A stretch of 13,388 bases of DNA. It comes from Gammaproteobacteria bacterium. Lineage in GTDB: Bacteria > Pseudomonadota > Gammaproteobacteria > Pseudomonadales > Halomonadaceae. The translations under genes were made by a program, and so were the position numbers. The notes beneath the pieces were generated by a model. The model was given only the letters and a program-made list of their open reading frames with translations, was not told the origin of the DNA and ran no database searches. The stretch lies in assembly GCA_023485185.1 (NCBI GenBank), contig JAMCZP010000134.1:11049-24436 (forward strand), read 5' to 3'. Below, in pieces: positions 1 to 6,150 of the stretch; position 1 is the first letter of the stretch; each line of letters starts with the position of its first letter.

Positions 1-522
1 CGTGATGCGATCAGTGAGCATGTTCAATTGCTACTTGACCGCCTGAATAACTGCCAGTGGCTATCAGCCAATATTGCTCAAGCCGTCATTGGCGGTATCA
101 ACGAGCGTCTTGATGGCAGTGGCTATCCAGGTGGCCTTAGTGGGGCCGATCTTAATGAATTGTCGAAAGCGAGCGCCGTTGTTGATGTGGTTGAGGCGAT
201 GCGCCGTGATCGCCCTGACCGGCCAGCGAAGACCGTGCAGCAAATTTATCGCCATTTACTGCAACATCCTAACCAATTCGATATGCGCTGGATTAAGCGC
301 TATATCGAGCACTTTAAGGGGCTGCCGGTGGGTTCGCTGGCGCGCTTTTCAAGTCAGCAGCAGGGCTGGATCCTACGCTTAGACGCAAGAGGTAACCCTA
401 CCGAAGTGCTGCTTGCGCCTCAGGCAGAGCCGCCTATGCGAGACAACATTGGGGCTATCGTACGGGGTAATGTTACTGAGCGTCTTGGGCGAACCGTTGG
501 CGAAGTTGCTATCTCAACCTGA
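1..522 (+). CDS. HD-GYP-type protein, C-terminal part (5' truncated by window edge)
   Basis: The frame is open from the first base, so the gene begins upstream; 173 residues are visible. The segment NERLDGSGYPGG (about residues 38-49) matches the HHExxDGxGYP signature of HD-GYP cyclic-di-GMP phosphodiesterases, followed by a helix with VVDVVEAMRRDRPDRPA that matches the family's conserved VaDvyDAL..dRPYR region, keeping its Asp. The tail (LPVGSLARFSSQQQGWILRLD, about 110-130) resembles the small beta-rich end common after this domain. The two His of HHE are replaced by Ile-Asn, and these are metal ligands in active members, so catalysis is doubtful; the protein may bind c-di-GMP or act through contacts. 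The upstream HD motif cannot be seen. It lies ahead of a flagellar block, which fits a role in motility control, but that is inference. A 210-nt gap with its own promoter separates it from fliS. Confidence 0.8.
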   Translation, partial: RDAISEHVQLLLDRLNNCQWLSANIAQAVIGGINERLDGSGYPGGLSGADLNELSKASAVVDVVEAMRRDRPDRPAKTVQQIYRHLLQHPNQFDMRWIKRYIEHFKGLPVGSLARFSSQQQGWILRLDARGNPTEVLLAPQAEPPMRDNIGAIVRGNVTERLGRTVGEVAIST

Positions 523-605
523 GTCAACCAAGCACCACGGTGTTGGGGAAAGGCTGGCATGCCTTAACGGAAATACGTTTTGTGCTTAAAAGCGGCATAG
601 GGCGT

Positions 606-632
606 TAAAGTCTGCCCAGCTTGCGCCGATAA
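606..632 (+). promoter_or_regulatory. Sigma-28 (FliA) promoter for fliS-fliT operon
   Basis: TAAAGTCT at 606-613 and GCCGATAA at 625-632 are separated by 11 nt. The known FliA consensus is TAAAGTTT-N11-GCCGATAA, so this is 15 of 16 matches with exact spacing. Transcription would start near 640, giving a leader of about 90 nt before fliS. It places fliS, fliT and probably the FliK-like and FlhB-like genes in the late (class III) flagellar set. The stretch 523-605 between the preceding gene and this promoter has only weak imperfect hairpins (528-546 and 550-565) without a T run, so no convincing terminator. Confidence 0.9.
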
Positions 633-685
633 GGTAAATAGCTGAGTACAATTCGCACTCATTTTGACACATTTAATATTCGTGG

Positions 686-704
686 TTTCCCTACTTCAGG
701 GAAA
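686..704 (+). promoter_or_regulatory. Hairpin in fliS mRNA leader
   Basis: TTTCCCT (686-692) and AGGGAAA (698-704) form a perfect 7-bp stem with a 5-nt loop. It sits inside the predicted leader downstream of the sigma-28 promoter and 15 nt before the fliS Shine-Dalgarno (AGGAG, 720-724). It is not followed by a T run, so it is not an intrinsic terminator. It could affect stability or translation of the mRNA; AGGGA in the 3' arm would also fit a CsrA-type ANGGA site, which is speculation. Confidence 0.45.
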
Positions 705-732
705 AACACAGCCACGTATAGGAGTTCCGCTT

Positions 733-1149
733 ATGACTTACTCTCGCGGTAGCGCCGCCTATGGCCGAGGAGCAAACGCTTATGCGCGCGTCGGCGTAGA
801 AAGCGGAGTGATGTCGGCAGACCCTCATCAGCTTATTGTGATGTTGTTTGACGGGGCTCAGGCCGCTATTCGCGCTGCACGCATTCATATGCAAGCAGGC
901 AATACGTCAGAGAAGGGTAAGTCGATATCGAAAGCGCTGGATATCATAAACAACGGCCTTGCGGCTGCTCTGGATCATGAAAAAGGTGGTGAAATCGCTG
1001 ATCGCCTCGCTTCACTTTATGATTATATCGTTCGGTTATTGTTGGCAGCTAACTTGCGCAACGATGAAGAGAGCTTGAATCAGGCTGAGCGCTTGCTTGA
1101 AGATGTAGCTTCTGCATGGCGCGATATTGGGCAACAGCAGAGTGCGTGA
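733..1149 (+). CDS. fliS: Flagellar export chaperone FliS
   Basis: The 138-residue product is a small helical protein of the usual FliS length. The N-terminus with MTYSRGSAAYGRGANAYARV and the following SADPHQLIVMLFDGA segment (about 29-43) are typical of FliS, as is the helix with YDYIVRLLLAANLRND near 95-111. FliS binds the C-terminal disordered end of flagellin in the cytoplasm, keeps it from polymerising early and delivers it to the export gate. ATG 733 is chosen because AGGAG lies at 720-724, 8 nt before it. An in-frame start at 664 would add 23 residues unlike FliS and would include the leader hairpin, so it is rejected. fliT follows after 7 nt. Flagellin and cap genes are not in the window. 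Confidence 0.95.
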   Translation: MTYSRGSAAYGRGANAYARVGVESGVMSADPHQLIVMLFDGAQAAIRAARIHMQAGNTSEKGKSISKALDIINNGLAAALDHEKGGEIADRLASLYDYIVRLLLAANLRNDEESLNQAERLLEDVASAWRDIGQQQSA

Positions 1150-1156
1150 GGCAATA

Positions 1157-1567
1157 ATGTCAGCTTTTATACCCGCTGGTGGCGAAAGAGCTCAACAAAC
1201 GTTGCTAGAAAGCTACGCAACGCTGCTGGCTAGCGTTGAATATATGCATGAACTTGCCAATACCGAGCAGTGGGCAGAGTTGATTGATCAGCGTACAAAC
1301 TATGTAGTACAGGTTGAGAAGCTGCGTGAGTTAGATGCTACTGTCGTGCTTGATACGGCTAGTCAACGCCGTAAGGCAGAGCTGCTGGAAAGTATTCTTG
1401 AGCATGATGTCGATATTCGGCGTCGTTTGGTGGCTCGCCGTGATGAGTTAGGTAAGCTCATCGGCGTAACGCAAAAACAGCGCGACTTACATCGCGCTTA
1501 CGCTCCTCAGCAAGGTGCAGCGGTGCCCTTTTCCGCGGATGATACTGATCCAACGAGGTCGTCGTGA
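1157..1567 (+). CDS. fliT: FliT-like flagellar chaperone
   Basis: The product is 136 residues, almost wholly helical and charged, with the FliT pattern of a first long helix (LLESYATLLASVEYMHELA), a central helix starting at WAELIDQRTNYVVQVEKL, and a third with ILEHDVDIRRRL. FliT is the chaperone for the filament cap FliD; in enteric bacteria it also binds FlhDC and reduces class II transcription. FliT is poorly conserved, so identification rests on size, helix pattern and position directly after fliS. ATG 1157 is chosen with GAGG at 1148-1151, 5 nt away; an upstream in-frame start at 1127 would lie inside fliS and lacks support. The stop overlaps the next GTG start as GTGA (1564-1567), implying translational coupling. 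The presence of flhDC only 1.6 kb away makes FliT feedback on FlhDC plausible here. Confidence 0.85.
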   Translation: MSAFIPAGGERAQQTLLESYATLLASVEYMHELANTEQWAELIDQRTNYVVQVEKLRELDATVVLDTASQRRKAELLESILEHDVDIRRRLVARRDELGKLIGVTQKQRDLHRAYAPQQGAAVPFSADDTDPTRSS

Positions 1568-2811
1568 GTGGGATTAATCCCCTTATTGATACGCTCTTAC
1601 ATCAGGTGCTAGGGCGCCAAAGTGATGCGTCGTTGCAGCGGGCTTTTAACCAGCCTGTAAAGCCAATTCCACCAGGAGAAGGGCCGCGAGCCATACTTGG
1701 TGATGCTAATTTGGATGGGCGTGCATCGACCGCACCATTAGGCGACTTAAAGAGATTGCCGTTGCCACTAGATGGCGGCAGGCCGTCACCGCGAGGCGAA
1801 GCATTACCCACGCCCCCTGGATCAACTCAAACACACTTTAGCCCAGCGGCACGGACGATCGCAGATGTGCTGCTACGTTTTCCCGCTCCACCCTCGGTGA
1901 TGCGGCCCCCGGCTCCCCTTATTAGTAGTCAAGAAACGCCAGGAGTGAGTGCCGTAGCGTCGCGTTTAGAGGCAAGTATTCGCGACAGTGGGCTTTTTTA
2001 TGAATCACATTTAAAGCGCTGGTTTCAAGGTCATAGTCCACGTCAGCAGCTACTCAATGAACCTCAAATGCAACCTGGGCCTCGTCCGCTGGCTCCTCTA
2101 ATGCCTAGTGGCATGGGAGCGGTTTCTTCGCTTTCCGGGTTGGCCCCTTTAGTGGCACCGCCAGGATCACAGCCTAGTAGCCAAGTAAACATGGCTATTC
2201 TGCCGAATATGCCATTAGTCCCAATCACTAGCGATAAAGGGTTGGATAGACCGGCTGGGTTGGTAACGACTTCAACTCCTAGCCTGTTGAGTACTACTCC
2301 TCCGGCAGTGGCGGAGGGGCGTGAAATGAGCCAAGCGCGCGTGGAAGTAAGCCAAGCAAGAGAAATGGCGGAACTGAGCGTTAGCCGCCCCGCCCGTGAT
2401 ATCGTTCACGAGAGTTTGCAAAGCCTAGTACGCCAGCAGTTAGAAATGCTGGTGACGCCTACTATTCGCTGGGAAGGCGATGTTTGGGCAGGCATTTTTA
2501 TGGCGCTGGTGATTAATTTGCCTGTCCGAGAGAAAGGGCCAGAAGAGCAGCAGCAAGAGGCAGGAGCGGAGGGAGGCTGGCGCTCTGAAATACAGTTAGA
2601 TGTTCCTAATTTAGGTGCTTTTAGTGCTTCTATGTGGCTTTATCGAAATGTGTTAAGTATTGATTTTACGACAGAAAATGAACAGGCATATCAACGCCTA
2701 GATGCTGGATTGCCTGTGTTAGAGAAGCGTCTGAGCGCGCTAGACTTACAAAAAGTGCAGTTACGCGCACGCTATATTAAGGCAGATGAAACACATGCCT
2801 ACGCCGGGTGA
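1564..2811 (+). CDS. FliK-like flagellar hook-length control family protein
   Basis: This 415-residue protein has a short N-terminal helix, then about 260 residues rich in Pro, Ser, Ala and Gln that are probably disordered, then a folded C-terminal region from about 288. Residues 339-405 (IQLDVPNLGAFSASMWLYRN..., then LPVLEKRLSALDLQ) fit the FliK C-terminal (Flg_hook) fold, with the family's pattern of a beta hairpin and a closing LxxLxxxLxxxGL-like helix. FliK secreted through the export gate measures hook length and triggers the FlhB specificity switch. This member lies next to a short FlhB paralogue rather than hook genes, so it may be a FliK paralogue rather than the main ruler. GTG 1564 is preceded by GAGG (1555-1558, 5 nt away) and overlaps the fliT stop. 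The 3' end overlaps the next gene by 26 nt. Confidence 0.75.
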   Translation: MSGINPLIDTLLHQVLGRQSDASLQRAFNQPVKPIPPGEGPRAILGDANLDGRASTAPLGDLKRLPLPLDGGRPSPRGEALPTPPGSTQTHFSPAARTIADVLLRFPAPPSVMRPPAPLISSQETPGVSAVASRLEASIRDSGLFYESHLKRWFQGHSPRQQLLNEPQMQPGPRPLAPLMPSGMGAVSSLSGLAPLVAPPGSQPSSQVNMAILPNMPLVPITSDKGLDRPAGLVTTSTPSLLSTTPPAVAEGREMSQARVEVSQAREMAELSVSRPARDIVHESLQSLVRQQLEMLVTPTIRWEGDVWAGIFMALVINLPVREKGPEEQQQEAGAEGGWRSEIQLDVPNLGAFSASMWLYRNVLSIDFTTENEQAYQRLDAGLPVLEKRLSALDLQKVQLRARYIKADETHAYAG

Positions 2812-3088
2812 GCGTCGTCGCCAAGCGGTTGCTTTGGCATATCAAGAAAATGATCGTGCCCCTCGTGTAGTGGCGAAGGGCTATGGTGATTTAGCCGAAC
2901 GGATTATGCTTGAGGCTAAGCGCCAAGGTATTTATGTTCACGATGCACCTGAGCTCGTTGCGCTCTTAATGCAGCTAGATCTGGACGCTGAAATCCCGCC
3001 CGGCCTCTATCAAATTGTCGCAGAGCTGCTGGTATGGGTGTTTGAACTTTCGGATGAAGAGCTCAAGCATCGTGAAATGCCTGAGTAG
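2786..3088 (+). CDS. Short FlhB paralogue (FhlB-like, export-switch C-terminal domain only)
   Basis: The 100-residue product matches the cytoplasmic C-terminal domain of FlhB (EscU/YscU/HrcU family): RRQAVALAYQENDRAPRVVAKG, then APELVALLMQLDLDAEIP and LYQIVAELLVWVFEL. In full FlhB the matching region starts at the autocleavage site NPTH and continues AVALKY...APKVVAKG. Here there are no membrane helices and no NPTH; the protein starts almost where cleaved FlhB-C would, with Arg-Arg-Gln in place of PTH. It could stand in for, or compete with, the cleaved FlhB domain at the export gate, together with the FliK-like protein whose gene it overlaps. The start is uncertain: ATG 2786 and ATG 2795 are both in frame, with a weak AAGG at 2779-2782 that is 3 or 12 nt away. 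2795 gives MPTPGERRRQ. Confidence 0.8.
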   Translation: MKHMPTPGERRRQAVALAYQENDRAPRVVAKGYGDLAERIMLEAKRQGIYVHDAPELVALLMQLDLDAEIPPGLYQIVAELLVWVFELSDEELKHREMPE

Positions 3089-3150
3089 CCATTTACAGAC
3101 ATTGTATGCAACCATGAGGACAGGTAATAAAAAGTCATTAATGGCGCCAG

Positions 3151-3156
3151 TATAAT
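3151..3156 (+). promoter_or_regulatory. Probable flhDC promoter -10 box
   Basis: A perfect TATAAT lies 38 nt before flhD in the 106-nt gap after the short FlhB gene. No good TTGACA-type -35 is present 16-18 nt upstream (the window there is AT-rich, TAAAAA at 3128-3133), as is common for promoters needing an activator. It would start transcription near 3163 and give a leader of about 32 nt. It is inferred to be the class I promoter of the master regulator operon. Confidence 0.5.
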
Positions 3157-3194
3157 AGTCGCAATAACGCGCCTGAGTCGTTCAATGGGACATC

Positions 3195-3527
3195 ATGAGT
3201 CAAACCAACTTTCTCGACGAAATTCAGGAAATAAACTTAGCGTATCTGCTTCTGGCACAGCGCTTGCTCGATGAAGACCGCGAGGCTGCCATGTTTCGCT
3301 TAAAAATAGGCAGCGATGTTGCCGAGCTGATTGTGTCGCTTAATGCTCGACAGCTGACGAAATTGGCCCGTACGAGCCAGTTGCTTTGCCGATTTAGTCA
3401 AACGAGCGCTGAACGCCTTCGTCAGCTCACTGATAATCCTCGTGACCAAGGGTTGGCAGGTTTGCATGCTTCGCTGTTGCTTGCCTGTGAACCGTTTGAG
3501 CCAATGCCGTCAGGAGAGGAGAAGTGA
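3195..3527 (+). CDS. flhD: Flagellar master transcriptional regulator subunit FlhD
   Basis: The 110-residue product aligns with Escherichia coli FlhD throughout: INLAYLLLAQRL (residues 13-24), AAMFRLKIG (31-39) and KLARTSQLLCRF (56-67). Cys65 is kept; in enteric FlhD it forms the disulfide across the dimer. FlhD joins FlhC in a FlhD4C2 complex that binds upstream of class II flagellar promoters and works with sigma-70 RNA polymerase. ATG 3195 is preceded by a weak GGGA (3187-3190), so translation may be modest, which fits a control gene. The stop overlaps the flhC start as GTGA, so the two subunits are translationally coupled. Identification is firm. Confidence 0.96.
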   Translation: MSQTNFLDEIQEINLAYLLLAQRLLDEDREAAMFRLKIGSDVAELIVSLNARQLTKLARTSQLLCRFSQTSAERLRQLTDNPRDQGLAGLHASLLLACEPFEPMPSGEEK

Positions 3528-4066
3528 GCCAGAAAAGCTTGGTCGATGAGATGCACCAAGTGCAGCTGGCTATAGAGTTGATTGAGCTAGGTGCGCGATT
3601 GCAGGTGCTCGAAACAGAAACTGAATTGAGTCGCACACGTTTAATTAAGCTGTATAAGGAAGTGCGTGGCATGTCGCCGCCAAAAGGTATGCTGCCATTC
3701 TCCACCGATTGGTTCATTACTTGGCTGCCCAATGTTCATTCGTCACTGTTTTACAACATCTATGTAAGCCTGAAAGATGCAGCTAGCTGTGAGCGTATTG
3801 ATGCATTCGTAAAAGCATATCGTCTTTATGATGAGCAAATGTCGCTTGAAAATGTGGAGCCAGTACTTGGGTTAACGCGTGCTTGGACATTGGTGCGCTT
3901 TTTTGAGAGTGACCTGCTTCAGCTTAATCGATGCACGCGCTGTAGCGGTAAGTTCGTTGCGCATGCACATAGCCCAGCTCAGCACTATGTGTGTGGTATA
4001 TGCCAACCACCTTCGCGGGCGGGTAAAACGCGTAAATCACAGCAACACGATGGTGAAAAAATATGA
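3524..4066 (+). CDS. flhC: Flagellar master transcriptional regulator subunit FlhC
   Basis: The 180-residue product is close to Escherichia coli FlhC: LIKLYKEVRG (40-49), PPKGMLPFSTDWF (52-64), LTRAWTLVRF (117-126) and HAHSPAQHYVCGICQPPSR. The four zinc-binding cysteines are present as CxxC pairs at 137/140 and 157/160, the same numbers as in E. coli. FlhC supplies most DNA contacts in FlhD4C2. The protein ends about a dozen residues earlier than the enteric form, lacking part of the variable C-terminal tail. Start GTG 3524 is preceded by a strong purine run (AGGAGAGGAGAA, 3512-3523) and overlaps the flhD stop. No terminator was found after the stop. Confidence 0.96.
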   Translation: MSQKSLVDEMHQVQLAIELIELGARLQVLETETELSRTRLIKLYKEVRGMSPPKGMLPFSTDWFITWLPNVHSSLFYNIYVSLKDAASCERIDAFVKAYRLYDEQMSLENVEPVLGLTRAWTLVRFFESDLLQLNRCTRCSGKFVAHAHSPAQHYVCGICQPPSRAGKTRKSQQHDGEKI

Positions 4067-4134
4067 CATCAACGATAAGAACACTACCTGCGGCGGGAAT
4101 TAAGGTATAAGACATAGTGATGGACGACTGGCAA

Positions 4135-4162
4135 TAAAACATCATTGCATCGACGTAGATAG
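4135..4162 (+). promoter_or_regulatory. Candidate weak sigma-28 promoter upstream of motA
   Basis: TAAAACAT (4135-4142) followed after 12 nt by GTAGATAG (4155-4162) partly resembles the FliA consensus (TAAA kept; 5 of 8 in the -10). It is about 155 nt before motA. The match is much poorer than the one before fliS. The rest of the 252-nt flhC-motA gap holds no ORF with support; TATGAT at 4211-4216 is another possible -10 without a fitting -35. Confidence 0.2.
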
Positions 4163-4236
4163 CTATAAAACCGATTGATACTTTTTCATTAAAAAGCACT
4201 CACGCCCTAGTATGATGGAGCTAGTTTGTGCTTGGC

Positions 4237-4285
4237 AGGGAACAGCTCTTAAATATCAGACTAGCTGGCTAAGCGTTGGTTCCCT
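4237..4285 (+). repeat. Inverted repeat in motA upstream region
   Basis: AGGGAAC (4237-4243) and GTTCCCT (4279-4285) are a perfect 7-nt inverted repeat with 35 nt between. It ends 33 nt before the motA start. It contains AAATA-like and GCGTT elements loosely reminiscent of FlhDC half sites (known consensus AAYGSNNNAAATAGCG), but the match is weak. It could be an operator or an mRNA fold that brackets the leader. Confidence 0.4.
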
Positions 4286-4318
4286 TACTTAATACTAAAT
4301 ACCGCAAGGATCCTGCTT

Positions 4319-5188
4319 GTGCTGATACCTTTAGGCTATGTAATCGTATTGCTATCCGTGTTCGGTGGCTATGTGCTGGCAGGGGGCAGCTTAGGCCCTT
4401 TGTACCAACCATTTGAGCTACTTATTATTGGCGGGGCTGGTGTTGGTGCATTTATTGCTGCTAACAACATCAAAGCGATCAAAGCAACATTTAAGGTGCT
4501 GCCTAGGCTTAAGCGAACAAAGAAATACAACAAAGCCCTTTACATGGAGCTAATGGCACTTCAGTACAAGCTGCTGTCCAAAATTCGCCGCGAAGGGATG
4601 CTTGGTATCGAACGCGATATTGATAATCCGCAAGAAAGCCCGCTATTCCAAGAACATCCTGACGTATTAGCAGACCCTCATATCATGAATTTCCTCACCG
4701 ATTACTTGCGCTTAATGGTAAGCGGCGGTATGGAGCCCATGGAGATTGATGAGCTGATGCTGCATGAGATTGAGGTGTTTGAACAGGAGGCCTACATTCC
4801 CATTGATGCCATTGCCAAAGTCGGTGATGCCATGCCTGCCTTCGGTATTGTAGCGGCGGTAATGGGTGTGGTTAAAACGCTAACCTATGCCGACGCTAGC
4901 CCAGATCAAATGGGTGAAATGATTGCTCACGCTTTAGTAGGAACATTCCTGGGTATATTGCTGGGTTATGGTTTTATCAACCCAATTGCTAGCTATGCCC
5001 AACGACAGGCTAAAGAAGCTGAAAAGATGCTGCAATGCATTCGGATTACATTGCTGGCGAGCTTGCATGGTTACGCACCACAGTTAGCCGTTGAATTTGG
5101 CCGTAAAGCACTCTTTACCGCTGAGCGTCCCAGCTTTACAGAGCTTGAAGAGTACGTTAGGGATGTAAAAAAGGCCGGTAACGCATGA
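4319..5188 (+). CDS. motA: Flagellar motor stator protein MotA
   Basis: The 289-residue inner-membrane protein has the MotA layout: two N-terminal membrane helices (about 2-20 and 33-50), a cytoplasmic loop, and two more helices near 170-188 and 204-224. The residues that touch the rotor protein FliG in E. coli are kept at the same numbers, Arg90 and Glu98, as are the functional prolines Pro173 and Pro222. MotA5MotB2 conducts protons, or sodium in some marine types, and turns ion flow into torque. GTG 4319 is preceded by AAGGA (4306-4310, 8 nt away) and gives the normal N-terminus MLIPLGYVIVLLSVFGGY. The stop overlaps motB as ATGA. Ion specificity cannot be settled by eye; the sequence is closest to the proton-type enteric MotA. 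Confidence 0.96.
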   Translation: MLIPLGYVIVLLSVFGGYVLAGGSLGPLYQPFELLIIGGAGVGAFIAANNIKAIKATFKVLPRLKRTKKYNKALYMELMALQYKLLSKIRREGMLGIERDIDNPQESPLFQEHPDVLADPHIMNFLTDYLRLMVSGGMEPMEIDELMLHEIEVFEQEAYIPIDAIAKVGDAMPAFGIVAAVMGVVKTLTYADASPDQMGEMIAHALVGTFLGILLGYGFINPIASYAQRQAKEAEKMLQCIRITLLASLHGYAPQLAVEFGRKALFTAERPSFTELEEYVRDVKKAGNA

Positions 5189-6108
5189 GTAAGGGGGGTG
5201 ACAAGCGTCCGATTGTCATACGACGCAAAAAAGTCGTTCATGCTCACCACGGCGGCGCATGGAAAATTGCATTAGCGGACTTTATGACCGCTTTGATGGC
5301 CTTTTTCTTAGTGCTATGGATTTTAAGTATTGCCAGTGAGGAGGAGCGACAAGGCGTAGCTGAGTACTTTAGCACTCCACTTGTTACCGCTATTACGGGC
5401 GGAGAGCGTTCCGGTAGTACACGCGTGATCCCAGGCGGCGGAGCAGACCCGACGCATAGCGAAGGTGAGCGGGCGCGTATTGATACCCTCCAGCGTACCC
5501 GCCCAAGCATGCAGGAAAGGCGTTTCTTTATGGAGGTTCAAGAGCGTATTGAGCGGGCTATTGAGCTTGACCCCGAGCTACGTCAATTACGTTCGCAAAT
5601 GCGTTTTGACTTGACCCATGAAGGGCTGCGTATCCAGCTGTTTGATACTGAACAGCGACCCATGTTTGAGCTCGGCAGCGACCAAGTCGCACCCTATATG
5701 CGCAGTTTGCTACGCACCATAGCGCCATTACTCAATGAGCTGCCTAATGAGTTAAGCATAAGTGGCCACACGGATAGCGTTCCTTACGCTGGCGGCTACC
5801 GTGGGTACAGTAATTGGGAGCTTTCAAATGATCGCGCTAATGCCTCGCGCCGCGAGCTTATTGCTGGCGGGTTTGACCCAGGTCAATTGCTGCGCGTATC
5901 AGGCTTTGCGGATCGAGTGCTGTTACCTGAGACTGAGCCCACAGACCCTGTAAATCGGCGTATTGAGCTGGTGGTGCTACTGCCGGAAATTGCCGACGCT
6001 ATTCGCAACCCAGCCGTTATGGGCGCAAATGCTTCATTACCGGCTACCTCAGCTGAAGCGCCAGCAGAAACACAACAAGACGAGCCTCTGGCACCAGACG
6101 CAGAGTGA
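5185..6108 (+). CDS. motB: Flagellar motor stator protein MotB
   Basis: The 307-residue product has a basic cytoplasmic start, a single membrane helix (about 26-50) with the ion-carrying Asp32 in WKIALADFMTALMAFF, then the plug-like amphipathic helix (EEERQGVAEYF). The periplasmic OmpA-like peptidoglycan-binding domain (about 150-275) has ISGHTDSVPY and NWELSNDRANASRREL, the classic wall-binding signature. The last 30 or so residues are Ala/Pro/Glu-rich and probably disordered. MotB anchors the stator to the cell wall. It is coupled to motA by ATGA and followed after 42 nt by cheA, with no promoter visible between, so motAB-cheAW is likely one operon as in E. coli (the mocha operon). Confidence 0.96.
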   Translation: MSKGGDKRPIVIRRKKVVHAHHGGAWKIALADFMTALMAFFLVLWILSIASEEERQGVAEYFSTPLVTAITGGERSGSTRVIPGGGADPTHSEGERARIDTLQRTRPSMQERRFFMEVQERIERAIELDPELRQLRSQMRFDLTHEGLRIQLFDTEQRPMFELGSDQVAPYMRSLLRTIAPLLNELPNELSISGHTDSVPYAGGYRGYSNWELSNDRANASRRELIAGGFDPGQLLRVSGFADRVLLPETEPTDPVNRRIELVVLLPEIADAIRNPAVMGANASLPATSAEAPAETQQDEPLAPDAE

Positions 6109-6150
6109 CCTGAGCCTTTCATAAAAGCGACGTTAAGGGTGGAGCGGTGA

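Noticed and set aside
528..565. Two imperfect hairpins after the HD-GYP gene as a terminator
   Set aside because: Stems are short or bulged and no T run follows either of them.
664..732. Upstream in-frame start for fliS at 664
   Set aside because: It would add 23 residues not seen in FliS, has no Shine-Dalgarno and covers the leader hairpin; ATG 733 has AGGAG at good spacing.
3879..4103. Overlapping 74-codon frame across the end of flhC
   Set aside because: It lies mostly inside flhC in another frame, with a Cys-rich, low-quality translation and no Shine-Dalgarno; a shadow of flhC.
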